From: JBCDGZ01 sp038750655
GTDB taxonomy: Bacteria; Bacteroidota; Bacteroidia; Chitinophagales; Saprospiraceae
NCBI GenBank assembly: GCA_038750655.1
Contig: JBCDGZ010000005.1
Location: 1 to 64,000, forward strand
Direction: 5' to 3'
Length of the DNA: 64,000 nt
Numbering within the stretch: position 1 is the first letter of the stretch; each line of letters opens with the position of its first letter. The translations under genes and the position numbers were made by a program. This document shows positions 56,101 through 62,600 of the stretch, in pieces. Below the pieces are notes generated by a model. It worked only from the letters and a program-made list of their open reading frames with translations. It searched no databases and had not been told where the DNA came from.

Positions 56101-57702
56101 ATTGAAGTGCGTAATCTCTATGGGCCTTCTGAGGATACGACATACAGTACCCTATACCGCTTACAGCCTGATACCCCAATTTTGATCGGCCGATCTATTG
56201 CCAATACCCAGGCTTACATTCTGGATGATCATCAGAACCTCCTGCCTCCGGGCCTCATCGGAGAACTCTGTCTCAGTGGAGATCAGGTCACCCAGGGCTA
56301 CTTGAACCGTCCTGAACTAACTGCCGAGAAGTTTATCCCCAACCCTTTCAGCACTGATCCTAGTGCGCGCCTCTATCGCACCGGCGACTTAGCGCGCTGG
56401 ACCAGTACTGCCGAGCTGGATTTCATTGGTCGTAAAGATACACAGGTCAAAGTACGGGGGTATCGCATAGAGTTGGGGGAAATTGAGCAAGCCCTGATGA
56501 AGCATGCAGGTGTGCAGCAATGTGTAGTACTCGCAAGAGATGCAGGCGAAGATCGACATTTGGTGGCTTATGTACAGCTGGAAGGGGAGATGGACAAAAA
56601 AGAATTACAAGCAGCACTAGGTCGCCAACTGCCGAGCTACATGGTGCCTAATTTCTGGATACAACTCGAACAGTTTCCGCTGACTGCGAACGGTAAAATC
56701 AACAAACGCGCTTTGCCCGTACTGGATAACTCGGTAAGATCGAGCCCTCAATTCATCGCACCGCAAACCGTGGCGGAAAGACAATTGGCAGCGATCTGGC
56801 GAGCGATTCTACAAGTCGATAGGGTTGGAGTAACCGACAACTTTTTTGAGTTAGGAGGGAATAGTATCAAACTGGTACAACTCATGGCTCAGATTCGTAA
56901 AGTCTTGGCTGTACAGGTGGAGCTGCGCTTACTATTTAGTCACCCGACCATCGCCGGATTCCTCAAAGCCTCGCGAACAGCAGAAGGAAGCAGCAGCTTA
57001 CTTTATCCGCTGAATCAAGCAAGCCCAGAAGGAATAACTCTAATTTGTCTGCCTCCAATTTTGGGACTGCCGTTGATTTACCAATCTTTTGCCAATGAAT
57101 TAGAGGGGGCTGCTAATGTCTATGGAGTACAGTACCAACTGTTGCAAGCCAATCCAGATACGGAAGCTCCAAGTGCTATCGCAGTGCTAGCCCAGCGCCT
57201 CTTCGATGAAGTACTGTCCCTTTGCCAGCATAAGGAGTCTTCTAGCATTTATCTGCTGGGCTTCTCCTTTGGGGCCTACGTCGCCTTCGAACTTACTCAA
57301 CTGCTCGAACAAGCAGGCATCACCTTACAACTGATGCTCGTCGATGCCCCCTACCTGGCCCAAGCCAGCGGTGAAGGCCAAATCAAAGGGCTGAAAATCC
57401 CCCCAGCCCTACAAGCGGCCTTCGAAGCCGCCTACAGTCCTGCGGCCCAGGCTGCCGCTCACGCCGGCTACCTCAACAATATGCGCCTACTCGAACAACA
57501 CGTCGTCAGCGGAGCCATTCAGTCGCCCATCATTGGCCTACGCGGCCTGCCCACCGACGATACCGAGCAAGCGGTCGACATGCAGCCTTGGCAGCAAACA
57601 ACAAGCGGCGATTTCCAACAGCTAGACGTCACCGGCGGCCACGATGAATTGTTTGTCCAACACTTGCAAGAACTGGTGCAGTTGATGCGAACCCTGCTTT
57701 AA
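44194..57702 (+). CDS. Terminal NRPS: TubC-(C-A-T)x4-TE, 4502 aa
   Basis: From ATG 44194 the protein begins with a TubC-type docking domain (MNTKHNQVASLLSRAQQQGV). Module 10: C10 (HHIASDG, H213), A10 about DAFWLGCTFK (Val-like), T10 S1063. Module 11: C11 (HHIASDG, H1248), A11 about DIFNNALTYK (Ala/Gly-like), T11 GGDSI (S2107). Module 12: C12 (HHAILDG, H2317; starts YPMSDIQKGMVF), A12 about DVLQCGHIDK, the same unassigned code as A4, T12 S3182. Module 13: C13 (HHIASDG, H3366), A13 about DLFNNALTYK (Ala-like), T13 GGNSI (S4224). The thioesterase (about 4260-4502) has GFSFGAY (S4358) and a C-terminal GGHDEL (H4483), and should release the chain by hydrolysis or cyclisation. It is the only TE domain seen in the line, so it marks the end of the assembly line. 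Confidence 0.92.
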   Translation: MNTKHNQVASLLSRAQQQGVFVFEREQKLKIRTDKNVQIDPSLLQEIKAYKADILEFLQDVPTAKKQGGKEEGIRSYDRSLYPRIPLSFSQEQLWLIDQMEGSVQYHVPQVLRLEGPLDVDALQAALLALVKRHEVFRTVFKTDGEETWQVLMPAEDWVMNYSEGAAFAEEAYTLDFMEKELKRPFDLSNDYMFRAHLIRCGKEEHVLILMVHHIASDGWSISILVKDLIHLYGAFATGEQPQLPALPIQYADYAIWQRTRLSKAGLMDQLKWWEEQLEDTAVLDLPTDFARQRGQRGAAEMIGVQIDQAQTEQLKALVLEQGATLFMGLLSLFKILLYRYTGQVDCCVGTPLANRQRKELEGLVGFFVNTLALRTDLGGNPSFRELLERVKTTTLAAYQHQAIPFDQIVKAVVKDRQLGHNPLFQVVFILQNTPEVPPLDLGPIRISPVLNERVGAKFELTVSTVEKAGQLELWIEYNSQLFKAETIKRMGDHYQKLLKQVLRNPQLPIDQLSLLTKEEEQQTLKTWNATDRPFPKNKNILQLFEQQVLTHPQRTALSFNGEGLTYDELNQRANQLAHILIQQGAEPQHLIAFCLDRSPELIISILAILKVGAAYVPIDPKYPEDRIQYMKSDSQCSICIDADFLNQHKKAIAVAPVINPSHQPAPIDPAYVIYTSGTTGRPKGVVVSHRNVVSLVKNNRFLELEATDVLLSTGSPSFDAATFEYWGILLNGGELQLCSETTLLDPILFKRAITLGGANKMWFTTGWFNELVEIDVTIFESLNCILVGGEKISVPHIAKVRAAYPKLTIIHCYGPTENTTFSLTYRIEEEVTENIPIGIPLSNRRAYVLNAAMQPCPVGIAGELWVGGSGVALSYLNDPDLTASRFVDNPFVAGDRLYRTGDLAYWLPDGNIEFLGRADHQVKIRGYRIELGEIEAQLQQSGMISRSVVLVKGEHKDSRRLLGYIVPKQNYQKASLQQFLRSKLPDYMLPEHYIELFELPLTRNGKIDRQALPEPDFSEVPTETYIAPRNASEAQLARIWQGLLKLEKVGIHHSFFELGGHSLLATRVVSAIRKEMNTEMAISDLFDYPTIAGLAKCIAEKEPSVGLPAIIREERPDQIPLSFAQERLWFIDKLQGSVHYHMPAVLHFHSAVERTLLEATFREMVNRHEVLRTIFVEEDGQAWQHILPKDQWQLEYVETPFELNAEELATHIKTEVNRPFDLTKDHTLRAQLLSTASEQYILILVLHHIASDGWSEAIFVEELKAIYTAQLKRQEARLPALPIQYADYALWQRRYLEGPVLAQQLAYWKQQLRGISVLDFPTDFIRPPRQSTKGNYLAFQVPTTLSQGLEQLAQVEGVTPFMLLLSAFKILLYRYSGQTDICVGSPIANRTQQAIEPLIGFFVNTLVLRSDLSGNPKFTDLLAQVKRTTLQAYAHQELPFEKIVDYLGASRDMSRSPIFQVMFAVQNNAAASTAPAEGLDFSFSASGFQASKFDFTFNITQTKEGLNVGVEYCVDLFTEASIERMVEHYQVLLEAVVNQPEQSIGQLEILSQEEREAQLIEYNDTASNDGDERSVLELFQDQVTQLSEHTALIFGAQRLDYKTLDQRSTQLAQYLRKQGVVQGQLIGLCVERSPKMIIAMLAILKAGAAYVPIDPTYPTERIRYILEDTQVPFVLTDSACEPLLPLVEEQALINLEKEQRQIEKEPITVLPKPESLEGPAVVIYTSGSTGRPKGVILSGYNISVFLKWALEEFANSNFEITYAGTSICFDISIFETFFTLCAGKKIRLLQSGLEITEYLSEDRAILINTVPSMMQSLIDQQTDLSNVNVINLAGEALPPAFRNQLDVDRIEVRNLYGPSEDTTYSTYFRIQKDVPVFIGRTTRDTQAYVLDEHQQLLPTGMLGELYLSGDQLSKGYLNRPELTAKKFIPHPFREGRRLYRTGDLVRWVNWEGTPYLAFIGRRDSQVKIRGYRIELGEIEHRIVQFEGVVAAVVLAKDRGASGKHLVAYITTEQPLEVEHLEHKLAEQLPRYMVPAIWMKLDAFPLNANGKINRKALPEPDFKTSAGSGYRAAETTLQKEIASIWQEVLGLDQVGITDNFFGIGGDSIVLIRVISRMEKQLGRSISVVHFYETPTILATTQYFEHNAAKDEAQAARRESIEEELKALREQVLAEHPDATQLVDVYPMSDIQKGMVFASQLNPGSGIYHDQFIYQLPMVEVDLFEKCLHLMTEKHSILRTAFDLHGYDKGLQLVYKSIEIKVDVQDLRGLSAEQQQARIQTYIAAEHQRPFDFGKAPLWRPSIFQLSESKMVYLLQFHHAILDGWSLALMNTELNELYVQLKANPDFQPAPIQSSNREAIVDHWVEKSNLAYADFWRKKMMGYKRLHIFSEQQQRDVYIKTYDQATLQSLKALAKAQQLSLKTLLFAAFAYTIKLLTREKELTVGMVSNLRPLREDGDKILGCFLNTLPVRLILEKEVLESWMTYLHTVDHQLKALSYGDRISLYEISRFCEEHSPNGNPFFDVLFNYTDFHVYEDLEISEEENETVEEERLELVGFGDTNTWLDTSIDITADGKLTVAFASKYQLQSGLDMQTLGQFFEHILEQLIHHNSSVIDHTLLLPASMNHQLLEHFHAPDERPAGKANLIDLFRQQVAQTPQRTALRFAGQRLSYHQVEQQSNQLAHYLLQQSHQSPRIALCLNRSQDILLGILAILKAGATYIPLNPSLPTERMDFLLRDTQADLVITHQEALKALPEQTEAKTIVLDQAWPSIQQQPDTPLKRIISDDQLAYIIYTSGSTGQPKGVLISHANLSMRLQSEAQLLGITPTVCTCLLTNYSFDVSLLELFLPLIKGGKVVIPTIEQIYAPKALLQLLAEEGVTLIQGTPSYIKSLMQALDPEQAASLQLQQCCIGGESLSDDLIQLIRKHLPQVKINNHYGPTETTIDALVFQDVQHFEQNIIGRPLPQTSAYIVDANDQLLPIGVVGELLIGGAGVASGYLNREDLTTSAFVPNPFDPKENSRLYRTGDLACWLPDGTVAFKGRKDEQVKIRGYRIELGEVETAIRRCAAIEQCIVLARTAADGNQQLIAYTLTADAVNKAEVMAQLGQQLPAYMVPAIWIEINELPLTTTGKIDHRALPDFSQQAQNYAAPQSNLEKQLAAIWEALLEVARVGKYDNFFALGGHSLMAMRAVAMIREQLQLEVAVSAFFTHPTLLQLATLLEQAPQLNQLPAIAPQPREGRLPLSFSQERLWFIDQLEGSVQYHMPTVLHLEGPLNRRALEQALWNIVERHEVLRTRLLSEDGRAYQEVMDAEGWTMEVRDISGMEEEAYQQLINTACQQVFDLSKDYMLRVHLLQQDVEQHLLLLVVHHIASDGWSGGILVEELLKGYRAGLAGQTPDLPPLVVQYADYALWQRQQLSAEVLAQQLNWWAERLHGLSPLNLPLDFPRPLSQSKRGALYHFHLDASVLHPLKALALAEGATLFMTLLAAFKVLLYRYSGQEDICVGTPISNREQRALEPLIGFFLNTLVLRTQLQRDQHFVELLQTVRDHTLAAYAHQQVPFEQIVERVEPTRDLSRSPLFQVLFVLHNTPEANNDLASDLGGLSISPGPYEHQTSQYDLSFSVNEYSDHLAVGIEYCSDLFTAETIERMASHFELLLQNIIEDTRQPISQLRLITAEEETQLLEQFNAPPIYYPKSETILPLLYQQAVEHPEQTALIAGAQGWTYRQIHERSNQLAYYLRKEGLGQGQLVGLCMDRSPDMIVAMLAILKAGGAYVPVDPTYPQERIDYIIKDADVRFVISSCNCQALFTEVVGMLLVLMEEEKYITEPMEALTLNCRPEQLAYVIYTSGSTGKPKGVAISHGNLNAFLHWSRAEFANSDFDIVYAVTSICFDLSIFEIFHTLSSGKCLRLLNNGLEIVEYLLEDEKILINTVPSVMSGLLDMEADLSRVNVINMAGEPIPLAIRDQLDLQRIEVRNLYGPSEDTTYSTLYRLQPDTPILIGRSIANTQAYILDDHQNLLPPGLIGELCLSGDQVTQGYLNRPELTAEKFIPNPFSTDPSARLYRTGDLARWTSTAELDFIGRKDTQVKVRGYRIELGEIEQALMKHAGVQQCVVLARDAGEDRHLVAYVQLEGEMDKKELQAALGRQLPSYMVPNFWIQLEQFPLTANGKINKRALPVLDNSVRSSPQFIAPQTVAERQLAAIWRAILQVDRVGVTDNFFELGGNSIKLVQLMAQIRKVLAVQVELRLLFSHPTIAGFLKASRTAEGSSSLLYPLNQASPEGITLICLPPILGLPLIYQSFANELEGAANVYGVQYQLLQANPDTEAPSAIAVLAQRLFDEVLSLCQHKESSSIYLLGFSFGAYVAFELTQLLEQAGITLQLMLVDAPYLAQASGEGQIKGLKIPPALQAAFEAAYSPAAQAAAHAGYLNNMRLLEQHVVSGAIQSPIIGLRGLPTDDTEQAVDMQPWQQTTSGDFQQLDVTGGHDELFVQHLQELVQLMRTLL

Positions 57703-57716
57703 ATCTCAGTACGACT

Positions 57717-58433
57717 ATGAATAAAATACGATTGTTTTGCTTCCCCTTCGCTGGAGGAAGCCAATACTCCTTTAATGGATTTGTGAAGCATGCGCCAGAG
57801 AACTTGGTCTTGCATCCATTGGACTTGCCGGGGCGCGGCCGCAGGCTGGGCGAGGCTTGTCTGACCAACATGGAAGATTTGGTGCGGGATGCCCTGCCTT
57901 CAATTGAGCCTTATGCTCATCAGCCTTACGCTATTTATGGACACAGCATGGGCAGTTTGCTGGGCTTGCTGGTGGCGCGGAGGATATTTCGTGAGCAGCT
58001 GCCACCGCCACTGGCTTTGATCTTGAGCGGGCGTGGAGCGCCGTCGGTCCGGCACGGCCGGCCACCGAAGTACCTGTTGCCTCGTCCGCAGTTCATCGCG
58101 CGACTCAAAGAAATGGGCGGAGATACCCAAGTGTTTGAAGATGAAAAATTGATGGAGTTTTTCGAACCCATTCTCCGTGCCGATATGCAGGCTGGCGAAA
58201 CCTATATCTACGAGAACCATCCTCCAATGGATATTCCCATCACCCTGCTGATTGGATCAGAAGAGGGCATCTCTGATGAAGAAGTCCAAGGCTGGCAAAA
58301 GGAAAGCCGCTTTCCCCTCGACGTCATCACCATGCCAGGCAATCACTTTTTTATTTTAGACCACGAACAAGCCATTATGGAGCTGATTGCCCGCAAGCTA
58401 ATCGCTAGCAGTCGCTCTTCTCACGCTCAATAA
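57717..58433 (+). CDS. Type II thioesterase (GrsT-like), 238 aa
   Basis: An alpha/beta hydrolase with RLFCFPFAGGSQYSF at the start, nucleophile motif GHSMGS (S77) and catalytic His in MPGNHFFI (H210); the acidic member of the triad is not certain (near 182-187). Length and motifs match discrete thioesterases of NRPS clusters, which clear misprimed or stalled carrier domains. It begins 14 nt after the terminal NRPS gene, so it is in the same transcript. Confidence 0.9.
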   Translation: MNKIRLFCFPFAGGSQYSFNGFVKHAPENLVLHPLDLPGRGRRLGEACLTNMEDLVRDALPSIEPYAHQPYAIYGHSMGSLLGLLVARRIFREQLPPPLALILSGRGAPSVRHGRPPKYLLPRPQFIARLKEMGGDTQVFEDEKLMEFFEPILRADMQAGETYIYENHPPMDIPITLLIGSEEGISDEEVQGWQKESRFPLDVITMPGNHFFILDHEQAIMELIARKLIASSRSSHAQ

Positions 58434-58446
58434 AATAAATTCACTT

Positions 58447-58749
58447 ATGCAGATACCATCAATCATTAAAGTCAAAAATCACCTGGACCAATTACAGTCT
58501 GACGGACTCCTCCAAGCTTGGGAGTTACCCTACGAGAATTTGCTCACGCGCCTCAACGCGGCCATCTTTTTCTTCACTCCAACAACAGAAGAACAATTAG
58601 CTGCCATTACGGAAGCTTTACAACAGCACGAGCATTTCAGCTATCGCCACAACGAAGAGCAGCAACTCTCCCAACTGGCCTACCGTCTAACGTTTAACGA
58701 AGAAGAAAAACAAAAAAACGAAACGCCAACTGCGGAGGCGGCGCAGTAA
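58447..58749 (+). CDS. Uncharacterised small protein, 100 aa
   Basis: No family is recognised. The protein is soluble, without signal peptide or membrane segment; residues 5-85 look alpha/beta and the last 20 residues are charged and low complexity (EEEKQKNETPTAEAAQ). It is not an MbtH-like protein (no SLWP-type motif) and not a carrier protein (no DSL/GHS motif). Tight spacing (13 nt before, 33 nt after) between the thioesterase and the dioxygenase argues that it is a real gene of the operon. An accessory or partner role for the NRPS is possible but unsupported. Confidence 0.65.
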   Translation: MQIPSIIKVKNHLDQLQSDGLLQAWELPYENLLTRLNAAIFFFTPTTEEQLAAITEALQQHEHFSYRHNEEQQLSQLAYRLTFNEEEKQKNETPTAEAAQ

Positions 58750-58782
58750 GCCGCATATTTTACATTTCCCAAAACTAAAAAA

Positions 58783-59592
58783 ATGGAACTGAGTAAAGAA
58801 CAGTTGAATGCTTACGATCAAGATGGCTTTCTGGTCGTTGAACAGTTGCTTTCCGATCAGGAAATCCAGCAGTTAAAGACGGGGATTCGTCAATTCGATA
58901 TCCTCAAAGAATTGCCCAATGTCATTTGTGAAGAGGATGGGGTGATCCGCTCCATTTTTGCTCCGGATAAGCACAACCAACACTTTGATTTGCTCTTTCG
59001 TGATGCGCGTTTCCTGCAACCCGGAATGGATTTGATTGAAGCAGAACTGTACCTCTATCAATACAAGCTTAATCTCAAACGAGCCTTCGCTGGCCGGCCC
59101 TGGGAGTGGCATCAGGACTTTCCCTACTGGCAACTTGACGACGGTGTTAAAATACCAGATATGATTTCAGTGATGATCTATTTGGATGATACGCGTTCTT
59201 TTCAAGGGCCACTGATGGTGATTCCCGGTTCGCACAAATTTGATGTCGTGGAGTTTGAACGCAAGGCCATTTTAGATCGTAAGGATGGCAGTGAGAAAGA
59301 CCTTAAGCATGCCTTGGGGGCCAATCTGAAATACACCATCAACAAAAAAATGATCCGGGAAATGGCGGATCGCAATGGCATTCAAGTGTTGGAGTATAAG
59401 GCTGGAGCGACCATCTTTTTTCACCCCAATCTTTTTCACGCCTCTAACAGTAATATGTCTCCCTACGAACGGGATACCATCATCATTACCTACAACAGTA
59501 TTCATAATGCTCCCCTCTCAAGTGAGCGCCCAGAGTTTGTTTGTTCTAGTGACCATCGGCCAATTCAGCCGGTGTTGAATGTGATTGGATAA
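58783..59592 (+). CDS. PhyH/EctD-like 2-oxoglutarate and Fe(II) dioxygenase, 269 aa
   Basis: The iron-binding facial triad is visible: HQD (H110, D112) in WEWHQDFPYW and H219 in NLFHASNSN, with R230 (SPYERD) as the likely 2-oxoglutarate anchor. The stretch ISVMIYLDDT...GPLMVIPGSH is typical of the phytanoyl-CoA dioxygenase family, nearest in layout to ectoine hydroxylase and other small-molecule hydroxylases. In this operon it probably hydroxylates an amino-acid building block or a residue of the peptide. With the CmlA-like protein, it gives the cluster two unrelated hydroxylases. Substrate unknown. Confidence 0.85.
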   Translation: MELSKEQLNAYDQDGFLVVEQLLSDQEIQQLKTGIRQFDILKELPNVICEEDGVIRSIFAPDKHNQHFDLLFRDARFLQPGMDLIEAELYLYQYKLNLKRAFAGRPWEWHQDFPYWQLDDGVKIPDMISVMIYLDDTRSFQGPLMVIPGSHKFDVVEFERKAILDRKDGSEKDLKHALGANLKYTINKKMIREMADRNGIQVLEYKAGATIFFHPNLFHASNSNMSPYERDTIIITYNSIHNAPLSSERPEFVCSSDHRPIQPVLNVIG

Positions 59593-59603
59593 GACTTCAA
59601 GAC

Positions 59604-62600
59604 ATGGTAACATTTAAGCATTTAGGAGAAGCCCTGTCCGCTCTTGCCTTGGTTCAAGATAGGGGCGTTCAGTTCATCAAGGGAAAGGAGGTAGCAGCAT
59701 TCTTGTCCTACGCGGACCTGTATGATCGTGCGCAGGAATTGCTAACGGGATTGCGAGAGCTTGGTGTAGCGGCAGGGGAGGAGTTGGTAATACAGCTAGA
59801 GGACAATCAGCAGCTGTTGGAAGTTTTCTGGGCTTGTCTTTTGGGAGGAATTATTCCGGTTCCATTGGAGCTGGCCTTAAGAGAAGAAACGAGGTTGAAA
59901 GTACTTAAAGTATGGCCTTATCTGGAGCGGCCCCGGCTGATCAGCACTCAGCTAAATATCGAGCAATCGGGGTGGGCCAAGGAAGCATACGGTGATTATA
60001 TTTTGGATCAAGTCATTCTTTTGGAGACAATAAAACCGGAAAAGAAAAAGGCGGTGGGCTATGCACCAAGTCCCGATGATATTGCCTTCATCCAATTCTC
60101 TTCGGGTTCTACTGGTGATCCCAAAGGAGTGGTGTTGAGTCATCGCAATTTGCTGTGTAATATCGAAGCTATAGTTGATGCAGTGGATGGCTTTGGAAAG
60201 GAAGAGCGGACGCTGAGCTGGATGCCGCTGACTCATGATATGGGGATGATCGGGATGCACCTTGTCCCTCTGGTGATGGGGTGGCAGCATTATATTATGC
60301 CAAGTGCTTTGTTTGTACGTTCACCGAATTTGTGGTTGAGTAAAATCGCTGAGCACAGGATTACTCTGACGGCTTCGCCGAACTTCGGTTATCGCTTTGC
60401 GATGCGCTACTTTGATCAAGAAAAAATGGCACAGCTGGACTTGTCTTCACTGAAAGGGATTATCAACGGGGCAGAGCCTGTTTCGATTGAAGTTTGTCGG
60501 GCCTTTGCTCAACAGATGGAAGCCTATGGATTGAGGCCGGAGGCCATTACGCCGGTTTATGGCTTGGCGGAGGCTAGCCTGGCGGTGAGCTTTACGCCTT
60601 TGGACGCGGTACCGGAGGCGATGTATTTACATCGGAAGAGTTTGAACACGGGCGAACAAGTGTTGATTACTACGGAAGGGCCGGAGAGTGTTGCCTTTGT
60701 AAAGGTGGGGACGACGGTGAAGCATGTAGAAGTACGGATTGTTGATGAAGCAGAGGAAGAGTTGGCGGAAGAATATGTGGGGTATATTTTGATCAAAGGA
60801 GATAATGTTTGCCAGGGGTATTACAATCATCCCCAAGCGACTATTAAGACGATCGACGAAGAGGGCTGGCTGAACACTGGTGATTTGGGCTGCATCATTG
60901 ATGGAGCATTGTATATTACGGGGCGGGCTAAAGAGATTATTTTTGTCAACGGTCAAAACTATTATCCTCATGATCTGGAACGTTTGGCGGAAGCCGTAGA
61001 CGGAGTAGGTTTGGGGAAAATCGTTATTACGGCGTATACGGATGCGAAGTTGGAGCGGGAAAAGGTGCTGGCTTTTTTGTTGTATAAAAGTAAAAATCAG
61101 GAGCGTTTTTTAGCGATAGCTGATCGCTGCCGAAGGCAGTTGAGCCAGGAGGCTGGAATTGAAATTGATGAGGTTATTCCCATTCGAAAAGTACCCAAGA
61201 CCACTAGCGGTAAAGTACAACGCTTTCAACTTTGTCGAGACTATCAAGAAGGTCATTTTGATGAAGTATTAGAAACTTTAGCCCAACTGCGCCAACAAAA
61301 ACGGTCCTCCACGCCTACGGCATCTCAAGACATCACAATCCAACAACTCCAAGCCATCTGGCAAAAAGTATTCGACCTGCCCGTTGGCCCCGCCGATACC
61401 TTCCAAAGCCTGGGCGGCAATTCCCTCAAAGCCGGGCAAATCATCGGCCTTATCCAAGAACAGTTCGGCGTAGAACTCCCCGTTCGCCTCTTCTTCGAAC
61501 CCCTGAGCCTACCTATGCTGAGTCAGTTCCTCCAGGAGGCCACGGCCAGCAACCCACTGCCGCTATCGCCCGTCCCCCCGCAGGCCACCTACCCACTGTC
61601 CTCCGTACAGCGACGGCTATTCTACCAGTGGCAGCTAGACAAAACAGCCCTAAATTACAACTTACCATTACTGCTATCCATCAAGGGGCCCCTAAATAGC
61701 GATCGCCTCCAAACCGCCTACGGCCAGCTGATCCACGACCACGAAGCCCTGCGCACGGCCTTCGACTGGCAAGCCGGCGAAGCCGTCCAGCAAATCAAAG
61801 ACCAGGTAGCCCTCCCCTTTGAAGTCCTCAAAGTCGAGGCGAAGGAGGCTCAAGCCATCATCGCTCAGCAGCTACAACCCTTCGATCTCACCACAGCTCC
61901 CCTCTGCCGAGCGCGCCTACTGCAAGTCGAAGAAGATCAACACTGGCTCTTCCTCGATTTTCACCACATCATCATGGACGGCATCTCCGTATCTATCTTT
62001 CTAAAGGAGCTATTTGAGCGGTACAAGGGTAAAGAGATCGCACCTCCAACAGTACATTACAAATCCTATATCCAATGGGAACAGCAGTGGAGACAACAAG
62101 ACCAATACCGCCATCAGGCCAATTACTGGAAGTCAAACCTAAAAGGGGCCTTACCCATCCTTCAGTTAAATACGGATAAGGTGCGCCCCTCGCTGTGGCA
62201 GAGCAAAGGCGCACGTCTGCCCTTCCAGTTGCCTTCCACCCACAGCCAACAACTCAAGGCGCTGGCGGAGGAGGAGCAAGTCAGTCCCGCATTAATTTTT
62301 CTGGTGCTCTACAAAGTCTTACTTGGCTATTATTCATCCGAGGACAACCTCATCGTCGGCATTCCCGTCGCTGGGCGGAGCCACCCGGCCTTCGCTCATT
62401 CACTGGGAATGTTTGTCAACAACTTGGCCATCAAAAGTTCTGTAGCAAAAGGCGAAAGTTTTCGCAGCTACCTTCGCCAATTGCGCAAGCATTATATCGA
62501 AGCACTGGATCATCAGCACTACCTTTTTGAAGATTTGGTTAATACGCTGGAGGTGCAGCGCAGCCCGGATCGCCAGCTCTTATTCGATACCATGTTTCTC

